Assembly (NCBI RefSeq): GCF_900109545.1
Contig: NZ_FOAP01000003.1
Location: 310,001-374,000 of the forward strand
Direction of reading: 5' to 3'
Length of the DNA stretch: 64,000 nt
Source of the DNA: Stigmatella aurantiaca
GTDB taxonomy: Bacteria > Myxococcota > Myxococcia > Myxococcales > Myxococcaceae
This document shows positions 18,576-27,502 of this stretch, piece after piece. Under the pieces are notes generated by a model. That model ran no database searches. It worked only from the letters and a program-made list of their open reading frames with translations, and was not told the DNA's origin. The translations under genes and the position numbers were made by a program. Position 1 is the first letter of the stretch. Each line of letters opens with the position of its first letter.

Positions 18576-19964
18576 TCAGTCCTTGCGCAGCAGGTAGAGC
18601 GCCCCGGCCTTGTCGTCGCTGATCAGCAGACCGCCATCCGGCAGGACGGCCACGTCCACCGGCCGGCCCCAGACCGTCTTGTTGGCCCCTGCCCAGCCCT
18701 TGACGAGCGCCCGCTCCTCGGTGGGCTGGCGCGTCGCGGCATCCCACCCGAAGTGAGCCACCTTGTAGCCCACCCCGCCGGTGTGGTTCCACGAGCCGTG
18801 GTAGGCCACCACGAGGCCCGGGTTGTAGGGCGCGGGGAAGGCGGTGCCCTGGAGGAAGGCCAGCCCCAGCGGCGCCGAGTGCGCCTGGATGCCCTGGTCC
18901 ACGGGGTCCATCTGGGCGCAGTCCACGCTCCCGGTGCGGTTCAGGTTGTAGTCCCGGTCGTAGGGCATCCGCTTCATGCCGCTGGCCGTGTCCGGGTTGG
19001 GGTTGCAGAAGGGCCAGCCGTAGCGGCCCCCCTCGCGCGCCCGGGTGAGGGACTCCGGCGGGTGGTTGTCCACGTACTCGGTGAGGACCTGGCCGTACTT
19101 GCCGGTGCCGTCATCGTGCGGATAGGGGATGTTGTCGCGCGCGTTCACCGTCACCCAGAGCGTGTCCGTGCCGGGCTCGAAGGCCAGCCCCTCCGCGTTG
19201 CGCAGACCGCTGGCGAAGAGCTGGCCCCCCGTCCCATCCGGCGCATGGCGGTACACGGTGGCGCGCTGGGGCGTGCTCTGCGTGTCGGAGAGGCACACGT
19301 TGCACGTGGAGGCGATGGAGACGTAGAGCCGCCCCTCCGAGTCCACGGCGATGTTCTTCAGCTCGTGCCCATACTTGCCCTGCAGCTCACCCGAGCTGCT
19401 GTCCGGCAGCCCGTCCACGAGCACCGAGGCCGTCGCGCGTGCCGTTTCTCCGGGCGTCCAGACCGAGCGCGTCACCCGGTTCGTCTCGGACACGTACACC
19501 CAGGTGGTGCCCTCGCGGGTGTGGAAGACGATGTCATGGGGCCGCCGCAGCCCGGTGGCCCAGTCGAACACCTCGGGCGTCTGCCCGGCGCGGGGGCGCA
19601 GGAGCTTCACCACGCCCTGCTGGTCGGGCTGGGAGACGAGCACGTCGCCGTTGGGGGCCAGCGCGATGAAGCGCGCATCGGGCACCCGGGCGAAGACGGA
19701 GATGGAGAAGCCCGGCGGCACGGTGAGGGTGCGCGGCGTGTTGAACGGATAGGTGTTCAAGCCCTCGGGAACGGTGACGGGCACCTCCACGCTGGCCTCC
19801 TGCGGGGGGACCGGCGGAACGCCCCCATCCTCGGGAGGCAGGCCCGCGTCTGGGGTCTCCGGAGGCGGCCCCCCGGTCCCACCATCCTGAGAGGGCTCCG
19901 GAGAGCTTCGGCAAGCCGAGGACATCCACAACAGTACGGACAGAGACACAAGCCAGTGGCGCAT
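18576..19964 (-). CDS. Sorbosone dehydrogenase-like (PQQ/GDH propeller) lipoprotein
   Basis: A 462-residue lipoprotein starting at the ATG at 19964, whose signal peptide ends in LLWMSSAC. A Gly/Pro/Asp-rich linker leads to a six-bladed propeller of the L-sorbosone dehydrogenase/soluble glucose dehydrogenase family, with segments such as GFSISVFARVPDARFIAL, GLRRPHDIVFH, GLRNAEGLAFEPGTD and AYHGSWNHTGGVGYKV. Members oxidise sugars or aldehydes with PQQ as cofactor, but myxobacterial copies have not been tested as far as I know, and no PQQ synthesis gene is nearby. It may use exogenous PQQ or be a binding protein. Confidence 0.82.
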   Translation of the reverse strand: MRHWLVSLSVLLWMSSACRSSPEPSQDGGTGGPPPETPDAGLPPEDGGVPPVPPQEASVEVPVTVPEGLNTYPFNTPRTLTVPPGFSISVFARVPDARFIALAPNGDVLVSQPDQQGVVKLLRPRAGQTPEVFDWATGLRRPHDIVFHTREGTTWVYVSETNRVTRSVWTPGETARATASVLVDGLPDSSSGELQGKYGHELKNIAVDSEGRLYVSIASTCNVCLSDTQSTPQRATVYRHAPDGTGGQLFASGLRNAEGLAFEPGTDTLWVTVNARDNIPYPHDDGTGKYGQVLTEYVDNHPPESLTRAREGGRYGWPFCNPNPDTASGMKRMPYDRDYNLNRTGSVDCAQMDPVDQGIQAHSAPLGLAFLQGTAFPAPYNPGLVVAYHGSWNHTGGVGYKVAHFGWDAATRQPTEERALVKGWAGANKTVWGRPVDVAVLPDGGLLISDDKAGALYLLRKD

Positions 19965-20068
19965 GCCCGGCACGCTAGCGAGCCATTTCATGCGCCTTCA
20001 ACCTTTGGGGAGCCCCCTCCGTTACCCACCCCACGAAACGCGCGAAGGCTCGAAACGCCTCCGGGCGG

Positions 20069-20097
20069 GGCGCCGGCCCCCACGGCGGACCGGCGCC
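20069..20097 (-). terminator. Hairpin terminator after glycerophosphodiesterase gene
   Basis: Perfect 8-bp arms GGCGCCGG and CCGGCGCC with a 13-nt loop lie 17 bp downstream of the glycerophosphodiesterase stop on the minus strand. The stem is GC-rich with no T tract. Confidence 0.4.
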
Positions 20098-20113
20098 TCA
20101 CGGCACGTGCCCC

Positions 20114-21277
20114 TCAGGGGTTGTACGTGTCCACCGCGCGGCGGCCCACGGCGGGATCATCGGTGAAGAACCCGTCGATGCCCGCATCGAGGTACGCGTG
20201 GAGCTCGGCGATCAACCCCTCCTCGTTGCGCGTGCTGTCGGGCCCGGTCACCTTGAGCGGGGCGGGCATGAAGGCGTTTTCCGGACGGAAGGTGTACGGG
20301 TGCACCGTCAGGTTCACCGCGTGGGCGTTGCGCACCAGGCTGCTCGGCGGCAGGAACTTCCCCTCGGCATCCACGTTGATGATGCTGCGCTTGTTGGGCC
20401 CGACGCCGTTGGCGTAGGTGGCGATCTCCTTCATGCCCGCCTCGGTCATCAGGTCCGCGTAGGTGCGCGTATCGCCCTTCACGGTGAAGTCGTACGGCCT
20501 GCGGGTCTCCTCCTCCATCAACTGCACCAGCTTCCAGTTGGGCTGCGAGGTGCCCAGCTGCTGGCGGAGGTCCTTCAGGTTCTGGGTCTCGAAGGACTGG
20601 ATGTACACGGTGGCTTGGCTCGCGGTGTAGCTGTCCGCCTTGAGCGTGGCGACGAGCGGCGCCTCCAGCGCCAACCCGATGGACTGGAAGTACGTGGGGT
20701 GCTTCGTCTCCGGGTAGATGGGAACCGTACGGCCGATTTCGGCCGACAGCTGCTTGGCCAGCGCGATGACCTCGGCGAGCGTGGGAATCTCGAACTGGTC
20801 GTCGTACTGGGTGTTGCCGGGCCGTATGACGGGGATGCGCTCGCGGGCGCGCAACTCCTTGAGCTCCGCCAGCGTGAAGTCCTCGGTGAACCAGCCGGTG
20901 AGCGGCACCCCGTCGATGGTCTTCGTCACCTTGCGGTCGGCGAACTTGGCCACCTGCGACACGTTCGTGGTGCCGGAAATCTCATTCTCGTGCCGTGCCA
21001 CCAGCACGCCATCCTTCGTGGACACGAGGTCCGGCTCGATGATGTCCGCACCGTCCTCGACGGCCTTTCGGTAGGCCGCCAGGGTGTGCTCGGGCCTCAG
21101 CGCGCTGGCGCCCCGGTGCCCCACCACGAGGGCCTTCTGCTCGATCGGGGGCGGGGGCGGAGGATCCTGCTCATCGTCATCACAGCCGGCAAGCGTCAGG
21201 GCGCAGCCCGCCACGAACGGCAGGGCCAGGGACAGGCGAAGGAAGCGGCGGAACGAAAAGGGGGAGTACGGGTGCAG
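20114..21277 (-). CDS. glpQ: Glycerophosphodiester phosphodiesterase (GlpQ-type) lipoprotein
   Basis: An exported enzyme of about 387 residues that splits glycerophosphodiesters into glycerol 3-phosphate and an alcohol. The catalytic motifs are present: [14 protein letters not shown], then the acidic pair in DIIEPDL, and ARHENEI with the second catalytic His. The signal peptide [24 protein letters not shown] carries two possible lipoboxes, so it is probably a lipoprotein. No ATG fits: GTG codons at 21310 and 21358 lack ribosome binding sites, whereas the CTG at 21277 has AGGAG at 7 bp and gives a signal peptide of normal length. I take CTG as the likely start. Confidence 0.85.
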   Translation of the reverse strand: MHPYSPFSFRRFLRLSLALPFVAGCALTLAGCDDDEQDPPPPPPIEQKALVVGHRGASALRPEHTLAAYRKAVEDGADIIEPDLVSTKDGVLVARHENEISGTTNVSQVAKFADRKVTKTIDGVPLTGWFTEDFTLAELKELRARERIPVIRPGNTQYDDQFEIPTLAEVIALAKQLSAEIGRTVPIYPETKHPTYFQSIGLALEAPLVATLKADSYTASQATVYIQSFETQNLKDLRQQLGTSQPNWKLVQLMEEETRRPYDFTVKGDTRTYADLMTEAGMKEIATYANGVGPNKRSIINVDAEGKFLPPSSLVRNAHAVNLTVHPYTFRPENAFMPAPLKVTGPDSTRNEEGLIAELHAYLDAGIDGFFTDDPAVGRRAVDTYNP

Positions 21278-21326
21278 GGGCAGTCTCCTTGTCTGTAACG
21301 CGTGCGTCACAGGGGGGGCGACCGTA

Positions 21327-21351
21327 TCACCGGCACATGACACGCCGGTGA
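21327..21351. promoter_or_regulatory. Inverted repeat in divergent intergenic region
   Basis: Arms TCACCGGC and GCCGGTGA (8 bp, perfect) flank a 9-nt spacer between the glycerophosphodiesterase and alcohol dehydrogenase starts. It could be an operator or a hairpin. Arms this long and GC-rich can arise by chance here. Confidence 0.3.
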
Positions 21352-21554
21352 ACCTCACGGCAACACGGCATCACACCGCGTCGCGGCATTCCCCGCGCCG
21401 GTGCTCGCCAGGCCCGGGCGACAGCCTGTGTTGTGGAAGGCATCAGCCCACCCCCGGGGTCCTTTTTTCGCGGCAGGGCCCTATCCCACCCGTTACCCTC
21501 CGCACGTCTTTTGGCCGCGTTGCACCTACCTTGTTTTGCCCTTTGGAATTTTTC

Positions 21555-22601
21555 ATGCCGACTACCCCTGCCTATGCCGCTCCGAGCGCCAAAGCGCCGC
21601 TCGCCCCTTTCTCCGTGGAGCGCCGCGAGCCCGGCCCCCACGATGTGCTGATCGACATCCACTACTGCGGTGTCTGCCATTCGGACATCCACCAGGCCCG
21701 TGACGAGTGGGGCGGCGCCATCTTCCCGATGGTGCCCGGCCACGAGATTGCCGGCCGCGTGGCCCAGGTGGGCGGCTCGGTCACCCGCTACAAGGTGGGG
21801 GACGCGGTGGGCGTGGGGTGCTTCGTGGACTCCTGCCGCGAGTGTGAGTGGTGCCGCAAGGGCGAGGAGCAGTACTGCGACCGCGGCATGAACGGCACGT
21901 ACAACGGCCGCGAGCGCAATGGCCAGCCGACCTACGGCGGCTACTCCACGCGCATCACCGTGGATGAGAACTACGTGCTGCGCATCCCCGAGTCGCTGCC
22001 GCTGGACAAGGCGGCCCCGCTGCTGTGCGCGGGCATCACCACCTACTCGCCGCTGAAGAGCTACGGCCTCAAGGCCGGGGACACGCTGGCGGTGGTGGGC
22101 CTGGGCGGCCTGGGCCACATGGGCGTGAAGCTGGGCAAGGCGCTGGGCGCGGAAGTCACCGTGCTCAGCACCTCGCCGTCCAAGGAGAAGGACGCGAAGG
22201 CCCTGGGCGCCGCCCACTTCGCCGCCACCTCCAACAAGGACACCTTCCAGAAGCTCGCCCGGAAGTTCGACTTCATCCTCGACACGGTCTCGGCCGAGCA
22301 CGACTACAACGCCTACCTCAACCTGCTGAAGACCGACGGCACGATGATCCTCGTGGGCGCGCCGGAGACGCCGTCGAAGCTGGGCGCCTTCTCGCTCATC
22401 GGCCGGCGGCTGAAGCTCGGGGGCTCGATGATCGGCGGCATCCGCGAGACGCAGGAGATGCTCGACTTCTGCGCCAAGCACAATGTGACGTCCGACATCG
22501 AGGTCATTCCGATCCAGAAGATCAACGAGGCCTACGAGCGCATGCTCAAGGGCGATGTGCGCTACCGCTTCGTCATCGACATCAACAGCCTGAAGAAGTG
22601 A
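21555..22601 (+). CDS. Zinc-dependent NADP(H) alcohol/aldehyde reductase (YahK/AdhC type)
   Basis: A 348-residue medium-chain dehydrogenase. The catalytic zinc ligands are Cys41 (GVCHSD) and His63-Glu64 (PGHEIAG); four structural-zinc cysteines follow at 94, 97, 100 and 108. The Rossmann motif [17 protein letters not shown] and the [11 protein letters not shown] segment after the second strand are typical of the NADPH-preferring YahK/cinnamyl alcohol dehydrogenase group, which reduces a broad range of aldehydes. It is cytosolic and monocistronic, divergent from the glycerophosphodiesterase gene, and is followed by a hairpin at 22616-22643. Confidence 0.9.
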   Translation: MPTTPAYAAPSAKAPLAPFSVERREPGPHDVLIDIHYCGVCHSDIHQARDEWGGAIFPMVPGHEIAGRVAQVGGSVTRYKVGDAVGVGCFVDSCRECEWCRKGEEQYCDRGMNGTYNGRERNGQPTYGGYSTRITVDENYVLRIPESLPLDKAAPLLCAGITTYSPLKSYGLKAGDTLAVVGLGGLGHMGVKLGKALGAEVTVLSTSPSKEKDAKALGAAHFAATSNKDTFQKLARKFDFILDTVSAEHDYNAYLNLLKTDGTMILVGAPETPSKLGAFSLIGRRLKLGGSMIGGIRETQEMLDFCAKHNVTSDIEVIPIQKINEAYERMLKGDVRYRFVIDINSLKK

Positions 22602-22615
22602 TGTGACCGCGGAGC

Positions 22616-22643
22616 GCTTCCGGGACGCACCGCGCCCGGAAGC
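22616..22643 (+). terminator. Hairpin terminator after alcohol dehydrogenase
   Basis: Perfect 9-bp arms GCTTCCGGG (22616-22624) and CCCGGAAGC (22635-22643) with a 10-nt loop start 14 bp after the stop codon. No T tract follows, as is common in this GC range. Confidence 0.5.
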
Positions 22644-22955
22644 CGCGCCCAGGCCGCAGGCAGGCAAGCCGGGGCATGCGCCCGCTCCCGCCTTGAAGCC
22701 TTACAGGACATACAGCTCTCACGGCCTTTCCTAGTTACAGGGCTCCCGCCTTCTTTACAGACTGAGCGGGGCCGCTCGCGGCGCGCGAATCCGACAGCGG
22801 GGAGGCTGCACCGGTGCGTGCTGGACGTTGCCACGCTCCACTCTCGCCTCGCGGGGAAGCGTCACTGCCCAGGCGCCAACCCTCGCCGCGCGCGGCACAG
22901 TGAATGCTTGGGTTCTGCGTGCGCGTGCCCACTCGGGCGCGGCGCAGGGGCGTTC
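22644..22955 (+). other. Intergenic region upstream of TPR gene
   Basis: About 310 bp between the alcohol dehydrogenase hairpin and the TPR gene. Short frames here are shadows with no ribosome binding site or family resemblance. I see no RNA gene or repeat; it presumably holds the promoter of the TPR gene. Confidence 0.4.
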
Positions 22956-23888
22956 ATGGGGCTGAGAGAGCTGAAGGAAGTGGCGCATGAGCAATTCGTC
23001 CGGGGGAAGTTCGCCCAGTGCGCGCAGACTTACGGGCAGGTGCTCCGGCTCGCGCCGAAGGATCCCAACATGCGCGTGCGGCACGCGGAGGCCTGCCGGC
23101 GCGCGGGAGACAGGCTGCAAGCCATTGCCTCGTACCGGGCCGCGGCGGAGCTGCTGCTGGAGCTGGGCTGTGAGTCCCGGGCCCGGGGCGCGCTGAAGGC
23201 CGCGCTCGAGCTGGATCCAAAGGATCCGCTGCTCCTGGCGGACATCGCCGCCCTGGCGCCCCAAGGGGTCCTGTCGGATCTCGAGCGCGCGTCCCTGGAC
23301 TTCTGCGAGTCCGATGGACTGCCCGCGCTGCCGCCCCTGGAGGCCACCGTCGGGTTCGCGACACCCTCTCACCGGAACCCCCGCACGCCGGCCCCCGCCT
23401 CGGCGGAGAGACGCCCCGCGCTGCCGCCCCTTCACCGGGCGCTGCCCATGGCTCCGCTCACGCCCCCGCCGCCGGTGCTGCTCGCCGTGCACGAGCCCCT
23501 CCCCCCGGGGCCCCTCGCGCAGTCCCGCTTCTCGGCCGAGGACGTCACGCCCACGGTGACGTCTTCACCTTTGGAGCTTCCCGTGCAACCGGAGCCCACG
23601 CCCCCGGAGGCCCTGCGGCCCCCTGGCATCCAGCCCCTGGTGCCCGTGCCCTCGCCGGGGCCCGCCCCGCGCGCGCCGAGACCCGCCATGGAAGTCCGGC
23701 GGCTGTCCCCCACGACGCTGGCCTTCCGCCTGTCGCCTCAGGACAGTTGGGTGCTCGTCCGGGCGCGGACGCCCCTGGACATGCACATGGTGGCGGATCT
23801 GGAGACGTTCCGGCCCGACTCCCACGAGTTCACGCTCGACATCACCGTGGACTCGCAGGACGAGGACGCCTCGCACGCGGCGCCCTGA
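22956..23888 (+). CDS. TPR protein with Pro-rich linker, function unknown
   Basis: A 310-residue soluble protein. Residues 1-95 contain two to three tetratricopeptide-like helical hairpins (FAQCAQTYGQVLRLAPKDPN, SRARGALKAALELDPKDP), a fold used for protein-protein contacts. A long Pro/Ala-rich stretch (about 125-240) separates this from a compact C-terminal block (about 240-310) with LSPTTLAFRLSPQDSWVLVRA. There is no signal peptide. The start at 22956 places the TPR at the very N-terminus. It is convergent with the small secreted-protein gene. Such TPR adaptors are frequent in myxobacteria; no partner can be named from context. Confidence 0.7.
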   Translation: MGLRELKEVAHEQFVRGKFAQCAQTYGQVLRLAPKDPNMRVRHAEACRRAGDRLQAIASYRAAAELLLELGCESRARGALKAALELDPKDPLLLADIAALAPQGVLSDLERASLDFCESDGLPALPPLEATVGFATPSHRNPRTPAPASAERRPALPPLHRALPMAPLTPPPPVLLAVHEPLPPGPLAQSRFSAEDVTPTVTSSPLELPVQPEPTPPEALRPPGIQPLVPVPSPGPAPRAPRPAMEVRRLSPTTLAFRLSPQDSWVLVRARTPLDMHMVADLETFRPDSHEFTLDITVDSQDEDASHAAP

Positions 23889-23905
23889 AGCGTCCCTACC
23901 GAGGG

Positions 23906-23922
23906 GCCCGGGAGTGCCGGGC
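23906..23922. terminator. Hairpin between convergent genes
   Basis: Perfect 6-bp arms GCCCGG and CCGGGC with a 5-nt loop lie in the 41-bp gap between the TPR gene and the convergent small secreted-protein gene. It probably serves both. Confidence 0.42.
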
Positions 23923-23929
23923 ACCCGGC

Positions 23930-24169
23930 TCAGAGGGAGACGGACTTCTTCGGCTCGGCGTCGTCAGGCATCGAGGCATTGACCGGCGCCTCGCAGTGGT
24001 CCCCCTTGCGGTTGGGGTGACAGTGCCGGACACCGTAGACATGGTGGCAACCACACGGGTCCACGCGCTTCTTGGCGCACACGGAGGGGTTGAACACCTG
24101 GCCCGCCGTCGGAACCGGAGGAGCCGCCTGCAACGCCATCGCCAGCAACACACCGCCCATGAATCCCAT
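23930..24169 (-). CDS. Small Cys/His-rich secreted protein
   Basis: A 79-residue protein with a short signal peptide (MGFMGGVLLAMALQAAPP) and a mature part containing five cysteines and five histidines clustered between residues 31 and 59 (VDPCGCHHVYGVRHCHPN, GDHC). The spacing suggests metal binding or disulphide bonding, but it matches no family I recognise. The ATG at 24169 has AGGGGG at 8 bp; the 592-residue frame that contains it is antisense to the RtcB gene further upstream. The gene is divergent from rtcB, 225 bp apart, with a 14-bp palindrome between them. Confidence 0.62.
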   Translation of the reverse strand: MGFMGGVLLAMALQAAPPVPTAGQVFNPSVCAKKRVDPCGCHHVYGVRHCHPNRKGDHCEAPVNASMPDDAEPKKSVSL

Positions 24170-24270
24170 CGCCCTACCCCCTTGTTGCCCTGAAACATGA
24201 ATGGGAATGCAGATCGGCTCTTGCAAGTCCCCACACCTTTCCCATGGGGACGGATGTACACAGGCGGAAC

Positions 24271-24284
24271 TTCGCCCGGGCGAA
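24271..24284. promoter_or_regulatory. 14-bp palindrome between divergent genes
   Basis: TTCGCCC-GGGCGAA is a perfect palindrome centred between the small secreted-protein gene and rtcB. It has the form of a repressor or activator site, although a GC-rich palindrome of this size is not rare by chance. Confidence 0.28.
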
Positions 24285-24394
24285 CCCTTCTCCCGCCCCG
24301 CAGGGAGGGCAGGCGAGCAGGCATCCCTGTCAGCTCCTTCTGAACGTTTCCGTCGCTGGCGCGGGTTGAATGCGGTCCGGGAGGGACATACGCG

Positions 24395-25747
24395 ATGAGC
24401 TGGATTCAACGTTTGGAGAAGGTCTCGGAGGGGCACTACGTGCTGCCGAAGACCAAGACGATGCGGGTCGACGCCGACCTGTTCCTGTCCGACAAGCTCC
24501 TCCATGGCGAGGGGCCGGACAGCCCGGGCCTGGAGGAAGCCGTCTTCTCCCAGGTCGTCAACGCCGCCTCCTTTCCGGGCGTCACGCGCGTGGCGGTGAC
24601 GCCGGACTGCCATGTGGGCTACGGGGTGCCCATCGGCACCGTGGTGGAGACCGACGGCATCCTGCTGCCCACCGCGGCCGGCTACGACATCGGCTGCGGC
24701 ATGGTGCAGCTCAAGACGACGCTGACGGCCGAGGACGTGGCGGACCCGGGCAAGCGCCGGCAGTGGATCGACCAGGTGATTCGCCGCATCGCCGTGGGCG
24801 TGGGCGCCAGCCGCGCGCAGCACCAGCGCAAGGTGGACGCGCGCACCTTCGCGGAGGTGGTGCGCCATGGCGCCAAGGCCCTGGGGCGCACGAACTCCAC
24901 CACCGAGCGGGACTTCATCCCCGTGGAGGACGACCGGGTGGACATCCCCGAGCGCGCCGCGGGCAAGCGTGACCAGCTGGGCAGCCTGGGCGGCGGCAAC
25001 CACTTCACCGAGATGCAGGTGGATGAGGAGGGCCGGGTGTGGGTGATGCTGCACACGGGCAGCCGGGGCTTCGGGTGGAACATCGCCAAGCACTTCTTCG
25101 TGGAAGGGGCGCGCGAGCGGGGGCTGGGCTCGCGCAGCGAGGACTTCATCTGGCTGGACGCGGAGACGCGGCTGGGGCGCGAGTACTGGAACCTGCACAA
25201 CATGGCGGCCAACTTCGCCGTGGCCAACCGGCTCATCATCGGCGAGGCGGTGTGCGCGGCGCTCGAGGACGTGTTCGGCGGCACCGCGGACATCTATTAC
25301 GAGATTTCCCACAACCTCATCCAGAAGGAGGCTGGGAAGTTCGTGGCCCGCAAGGGCGCCACGCGCGCCTTCCCCAAGGGGCACCCCTCGCTGCGCAAAA
25401 CCTCCTGGGAGCACACCGGCCACCCCATCCTCATCCCGGGCTCCATGGAGACGGGCAGCGCCATCCTCTTCGCCGAGGAGGGGGCCGCCAAGTCCATCTA
25501 CTCGGTGAACCACGGCTCGGGCCGCCGGCTGTCCCGGGGCGAGGCCCGGCGGGTGCTGCGCCAGGACGAGACCGACCAGCGCATGGCCGAGGCGGGGATT
25601 CTGCTCAACACCCGGAACACGCCGCTGGATGAGTCGGGCCCCTGCTACAAGAACCTGGATGACGTGCTGGAGACGGTGGAGATGGCGGGGCTGGCGCGGG
25701 TGGCCCACCGCCTGACGCCGGTGGCCTGCATCAAGGGCACGGACTGA
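24395..25747 (+). CDS. rtcB: RtcB-type RNA-splicing ligase
   Basis: A 450-residue ligase that joins RNA 2',3'-cyclic phosphate (or 3'-phosphate) ends to 5'-OH ends using GTP and Mn2+. The family motifs are complete: PDCHVGYGVPIG (71-82), YDIGCGM with Asp98 and Cys101 as metal ligands, SLGGGNHF, HTGSRGFG, EISHN, RKGATRAFP, GSMETGSAIL and VNHGSGRRLSR, whose His receives GMP. The N-terminus is a little longer than in E. coli RtcB. GGGAGGGA lies before the ATG. No rtcA, rtcR or archease gene is adjacent, so its role may be tRNA or damaged-RNA repair; this is inference. Confidence 0.95.
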   Translation: MSWIQRLEKVSEGHYVLPKTKTMRVDADLFLSDKLLHGEGPDSPGLEEAVFSQVVNAASFPGVTRVAVTPDCHVGYGVPIGTVVETDGILLPTAAGYDIGCGMVQLKTTLTAEDVADPGKRRQWIDQVIRRIAVGVGASRAQHQRKVDARTFAEVVRHGAKALGRTNSTTERDFIPVEDDRVDIPERAAGKRDQLGSLGGGNHFTEMQVDEEGRVWVMLHTGSRGFGWNIAKHFFVEGARERGLGSRSEDFIWLDAETRLGREYWNLHNMAANFAVANRLIIGEAVCAALEDVFGGTADIYYEISHNLIQKEAGKFVARKGATRAFPKGHPSLRKTSWEHTGHPILIPGSMETGSAILFAEEGAAKSIYSVNHGSGRRLSRGEARRVLRQDETDQRMAEAGILLNTRNTPLDESGPCYKNLDDVLETVEMAGLARVAHRLTPVACIKGTD

Positions 25748-25839
25748 GGCCCGGCCGGGCTAGCAGCCGGCCAGGCACCGCGGGGGGCTCGTGGCCCCGG
25801 CCGGGGGCGGCTAGAGTGGGGCCACGTCAGGAGCCGTCG

Positions 25840-26745
25840 ATGAGGCCGCCCTCCAATACCTTTCTTCGTCCCATCACCACGCGCGAGGCCGAGCTCACGC
25901 GCGCCGAGGCCGAGCTGTCGGCGCTCGAGACGCGCACGGCGGATCAGGTGGCCCGTGCCTCCACCGAGGCCACCACGCTGGCCCAGCGGCTGAACCAGAT
26001 CCGCACCGAGCTGGCCCAGGTGCAGTCCGACACAGGAGATGTGTCCCTGCCGGAGATTGGCGCCCGGCTCCAGGCCGCCGCCATCCCAGAGCTGGCCGTG
26101 GAGGTGGCGCGGGACCGGGCCCTCAACGCCCGCAAGGAGGCCCTGGAGGTCCGCACCAAGGCCAACGAAGAGGTGCAGATCGCCCTGCATGCCTTCATCC
26201 AGCAGACCCAGGCGTTGACGCGGGAGCTGGCCGAGGCGGAGGCCCGCCTCAAGAGCGCCACCGAAGCGGCCCGCCTGCGCCGCCAGCAGGAAGCGGCCCG
26301 GGCCCGTCAGCCGCCCCCGCCCCCGCCGGGCGCCCGGCCTCCGCTGCCTCCCCGGGCCCCTTCCTCGGCATCCCTGAGCGCCATGCCTCCGCCCCCGCCC
26401 GTGGCCAAGCGGGCGCGCGGGCGGGTGCGGCTCCAGGCGCAGATTCACCTGAAGAGCGACTCCAACTTCTTCACGGGCTTCACTTCGGACGTGCTTGCCG
26501 GGGGGCTCTTCGTCGCCACGGTGGAGACGGTGCCCCGCGGTACCCCGGTGGACCTGGACTTCACCCTGCCCGGGGGGAGGCCCCACAAGGTCAGCGGCGT
26601 GGTGCGCTGGCTGCGCGAGCCGAATGACCACATGCCGGACCTGATGCCGGGCATGGGGGTGCAGTTCCAGGACGTGCCGCCCGAGGTGGCCAGCGCCATC
26701 TCCAGCTTCATGGCCCAGCGCGAGCCGCTCTTCTACCCCGACTGA
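25840..26745 (+). CDS. Coiled-coil protein with C-terminal PilZ domain
   Basis: A 301-residue soluble protein. Residues about 12-155 form a long charged alpha-helical coiled coil (repeated AEAEL/EVRTKANEE patterns); a Pro-rich linker (about 158-190) leads to a TIGR02266-type PilZ domain (about 195-298) recognised by DVLAGGLFVAT, GTPVDLDFTLPGG, VSGVVRWLRE and PGMGVQF. The RxxxR c-di-GMP signature is represented only loosely by KRARGRVR, so nucleotide binding is uncertain. CAGGAG precedes the ATG at 25840. Such PilZ proteins in myxobacteria act in motility and cell-envelope regulation. It is followed by a hairpin. Confidence 0.8.
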   Translation: MRPPSNTFLRPITTREAELTRAEAELSALETRTADQVARASTEATTLAQRLNQIRTELAQVQSDTGDVSLPEIGARLQAAAIPELAVEVARDRALNARKEALEVRTKANEEVQIALHAFIQQTQALTRELAEAEARLKSATEAARLRRQQEAARARQPPPPPPGARPPLPPRAPSSASLSAMPPPPPVAKRARGRVRLQAQIHLKSDSNFFTGFTSDVLAGGLFVATVETVPRGTPVDLDFTLPGGRPHKVSGVVRWLREPNDHMPDLMPGMGVQFQDVPPEVASAISSFMAQREPLFYPD

Positions 26746-26748
26746 AAC

Positions 26749-26768
26749 CCGTTTTCGCCCAAAAACGG
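26749..26768 (+). terminator. Hairpin terminator after PilZ gene
   Basis: Arms CCGTTTT and AAAACGG (7 bp, perfect) with a 6-nt loop begin 3 bp after the stop codon. The AT content of the stem stands out against the surrounding GC. Confidence 0.5.
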
Positions 26769-26854
26769 ACATAACCGGTTGCCCGCCTGTTGGGCAGTGC
26801 CCAGGGTGACGCCATCATTCGGCTCAACCTGGGGCGCGGGCTCCGGCCAGGGGG

Positions 26855-27376
26855 ATGCAGGGCATGAGAAGCGATGGCGAAACACCTCCCACGCTGGGCA
26901 TCGGCACGGCGGCGCGGGGCGAGAGCTGCTGGCGTCCACGGTGGGACTGGCGCAGGGCCTCGCCGGACACCGGGGCGGAGACGAACACCGCCGCCGAGAG
27001 CCCGCTGGAACAGGCCGTGGAGAAGGTGAACCTGGAGAACAAGTTCTCCCTCTTCTCCGAGCACTGGAAGCCCAAGGTGGTGGGGGAGCTGAACGGCCAG
27101 CAGGTGAAGCTCGCCAAGCTGAGCGGCTCGTTCGTGTGGCACCACCACGAGGCCGAGGACGAGCTGTTCCTGGTGGTGAAGGGCCACCTGCGCATCGAGC
27201 TGCGGGACCGGACGGTGGCGCTGGGGCCCGGCGAGTTCCTCATCATCCCCCGGGGCGTGGAGCACCGGCCCGTGGCGGAAGGCGAGGTGGAGGTGCTGCT
27301 CTTCGAGCCGTCCTCCACGCTGAACACCGGCAACGTGCGCGACGAGCGCACGGCGAGCACGCTCGAGCACCTTTGA
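26855..27376 (+). CDS. Cupin domain protein
   Basis: A protein of 173 residues or fewer with a single cupin fold. Residues about 57-155 hold the two cupin motifs: FVWHHHEAEDELFLVVKG (motif 1 with three His and a Glu) and LGPGEFLIIPRGVEHRP (motif 2 with the last His), a complete metal-binding set. Similar stand-alone cupins act as dioxygenases, isomerases or sensors; the substrate is unknown. The first 50 residues have no cupin character, so the true start may be the ATG at 26864 or a GTG at 27017 giving a protein of about 119 residues. A short stem follows the stop. Confidence 0.78.
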   Translation: MQGMRSDGETPPTLGIGTAARGESCWRPRWDWRRASPDTGAETNTAAESPLEQAVEKVNLENKFSLFSEHWKPKVVGELNGQQVKLAKLSGSFVWHHHEAEDELFLVVKGHLRIELRDRTVALGPGEFLIIPRGVEHRPVAEGEVEVLLFEPSSTLNTGNVRDERTASTLEHL

Positions 27377-27380
27377 GCTT

Positions 27381-27395
27381 CCCCGCCTGGCGGGG
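27381..27395 (+). terminator. Hairpin after cupin gene
   Basis: CCCCGC and GCGGGG pair around a 3-nt CTG loop, 4 bp after the cupin stop codon. It is a compact GC-rich stem without a T tract. Confidence 0.4.
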
Positions 27396-27502
27396 GAACG
27401 GCCAGACGCTAGGGCCCTGTGGTTCCATGTGGGCTCCCCACGGCGCAGCTTTGCTCAGGACCGGGGTCCACCGAAGGACCCTCTCTGCCCTGGAGCCGCG
27501 TC

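Noticed and set aside
26855-27016. N-terminal extension of the cupin protein as a separate domain
   Set aside because: The residues have no recognisable pattern and probably result from start-codon ambiguity.
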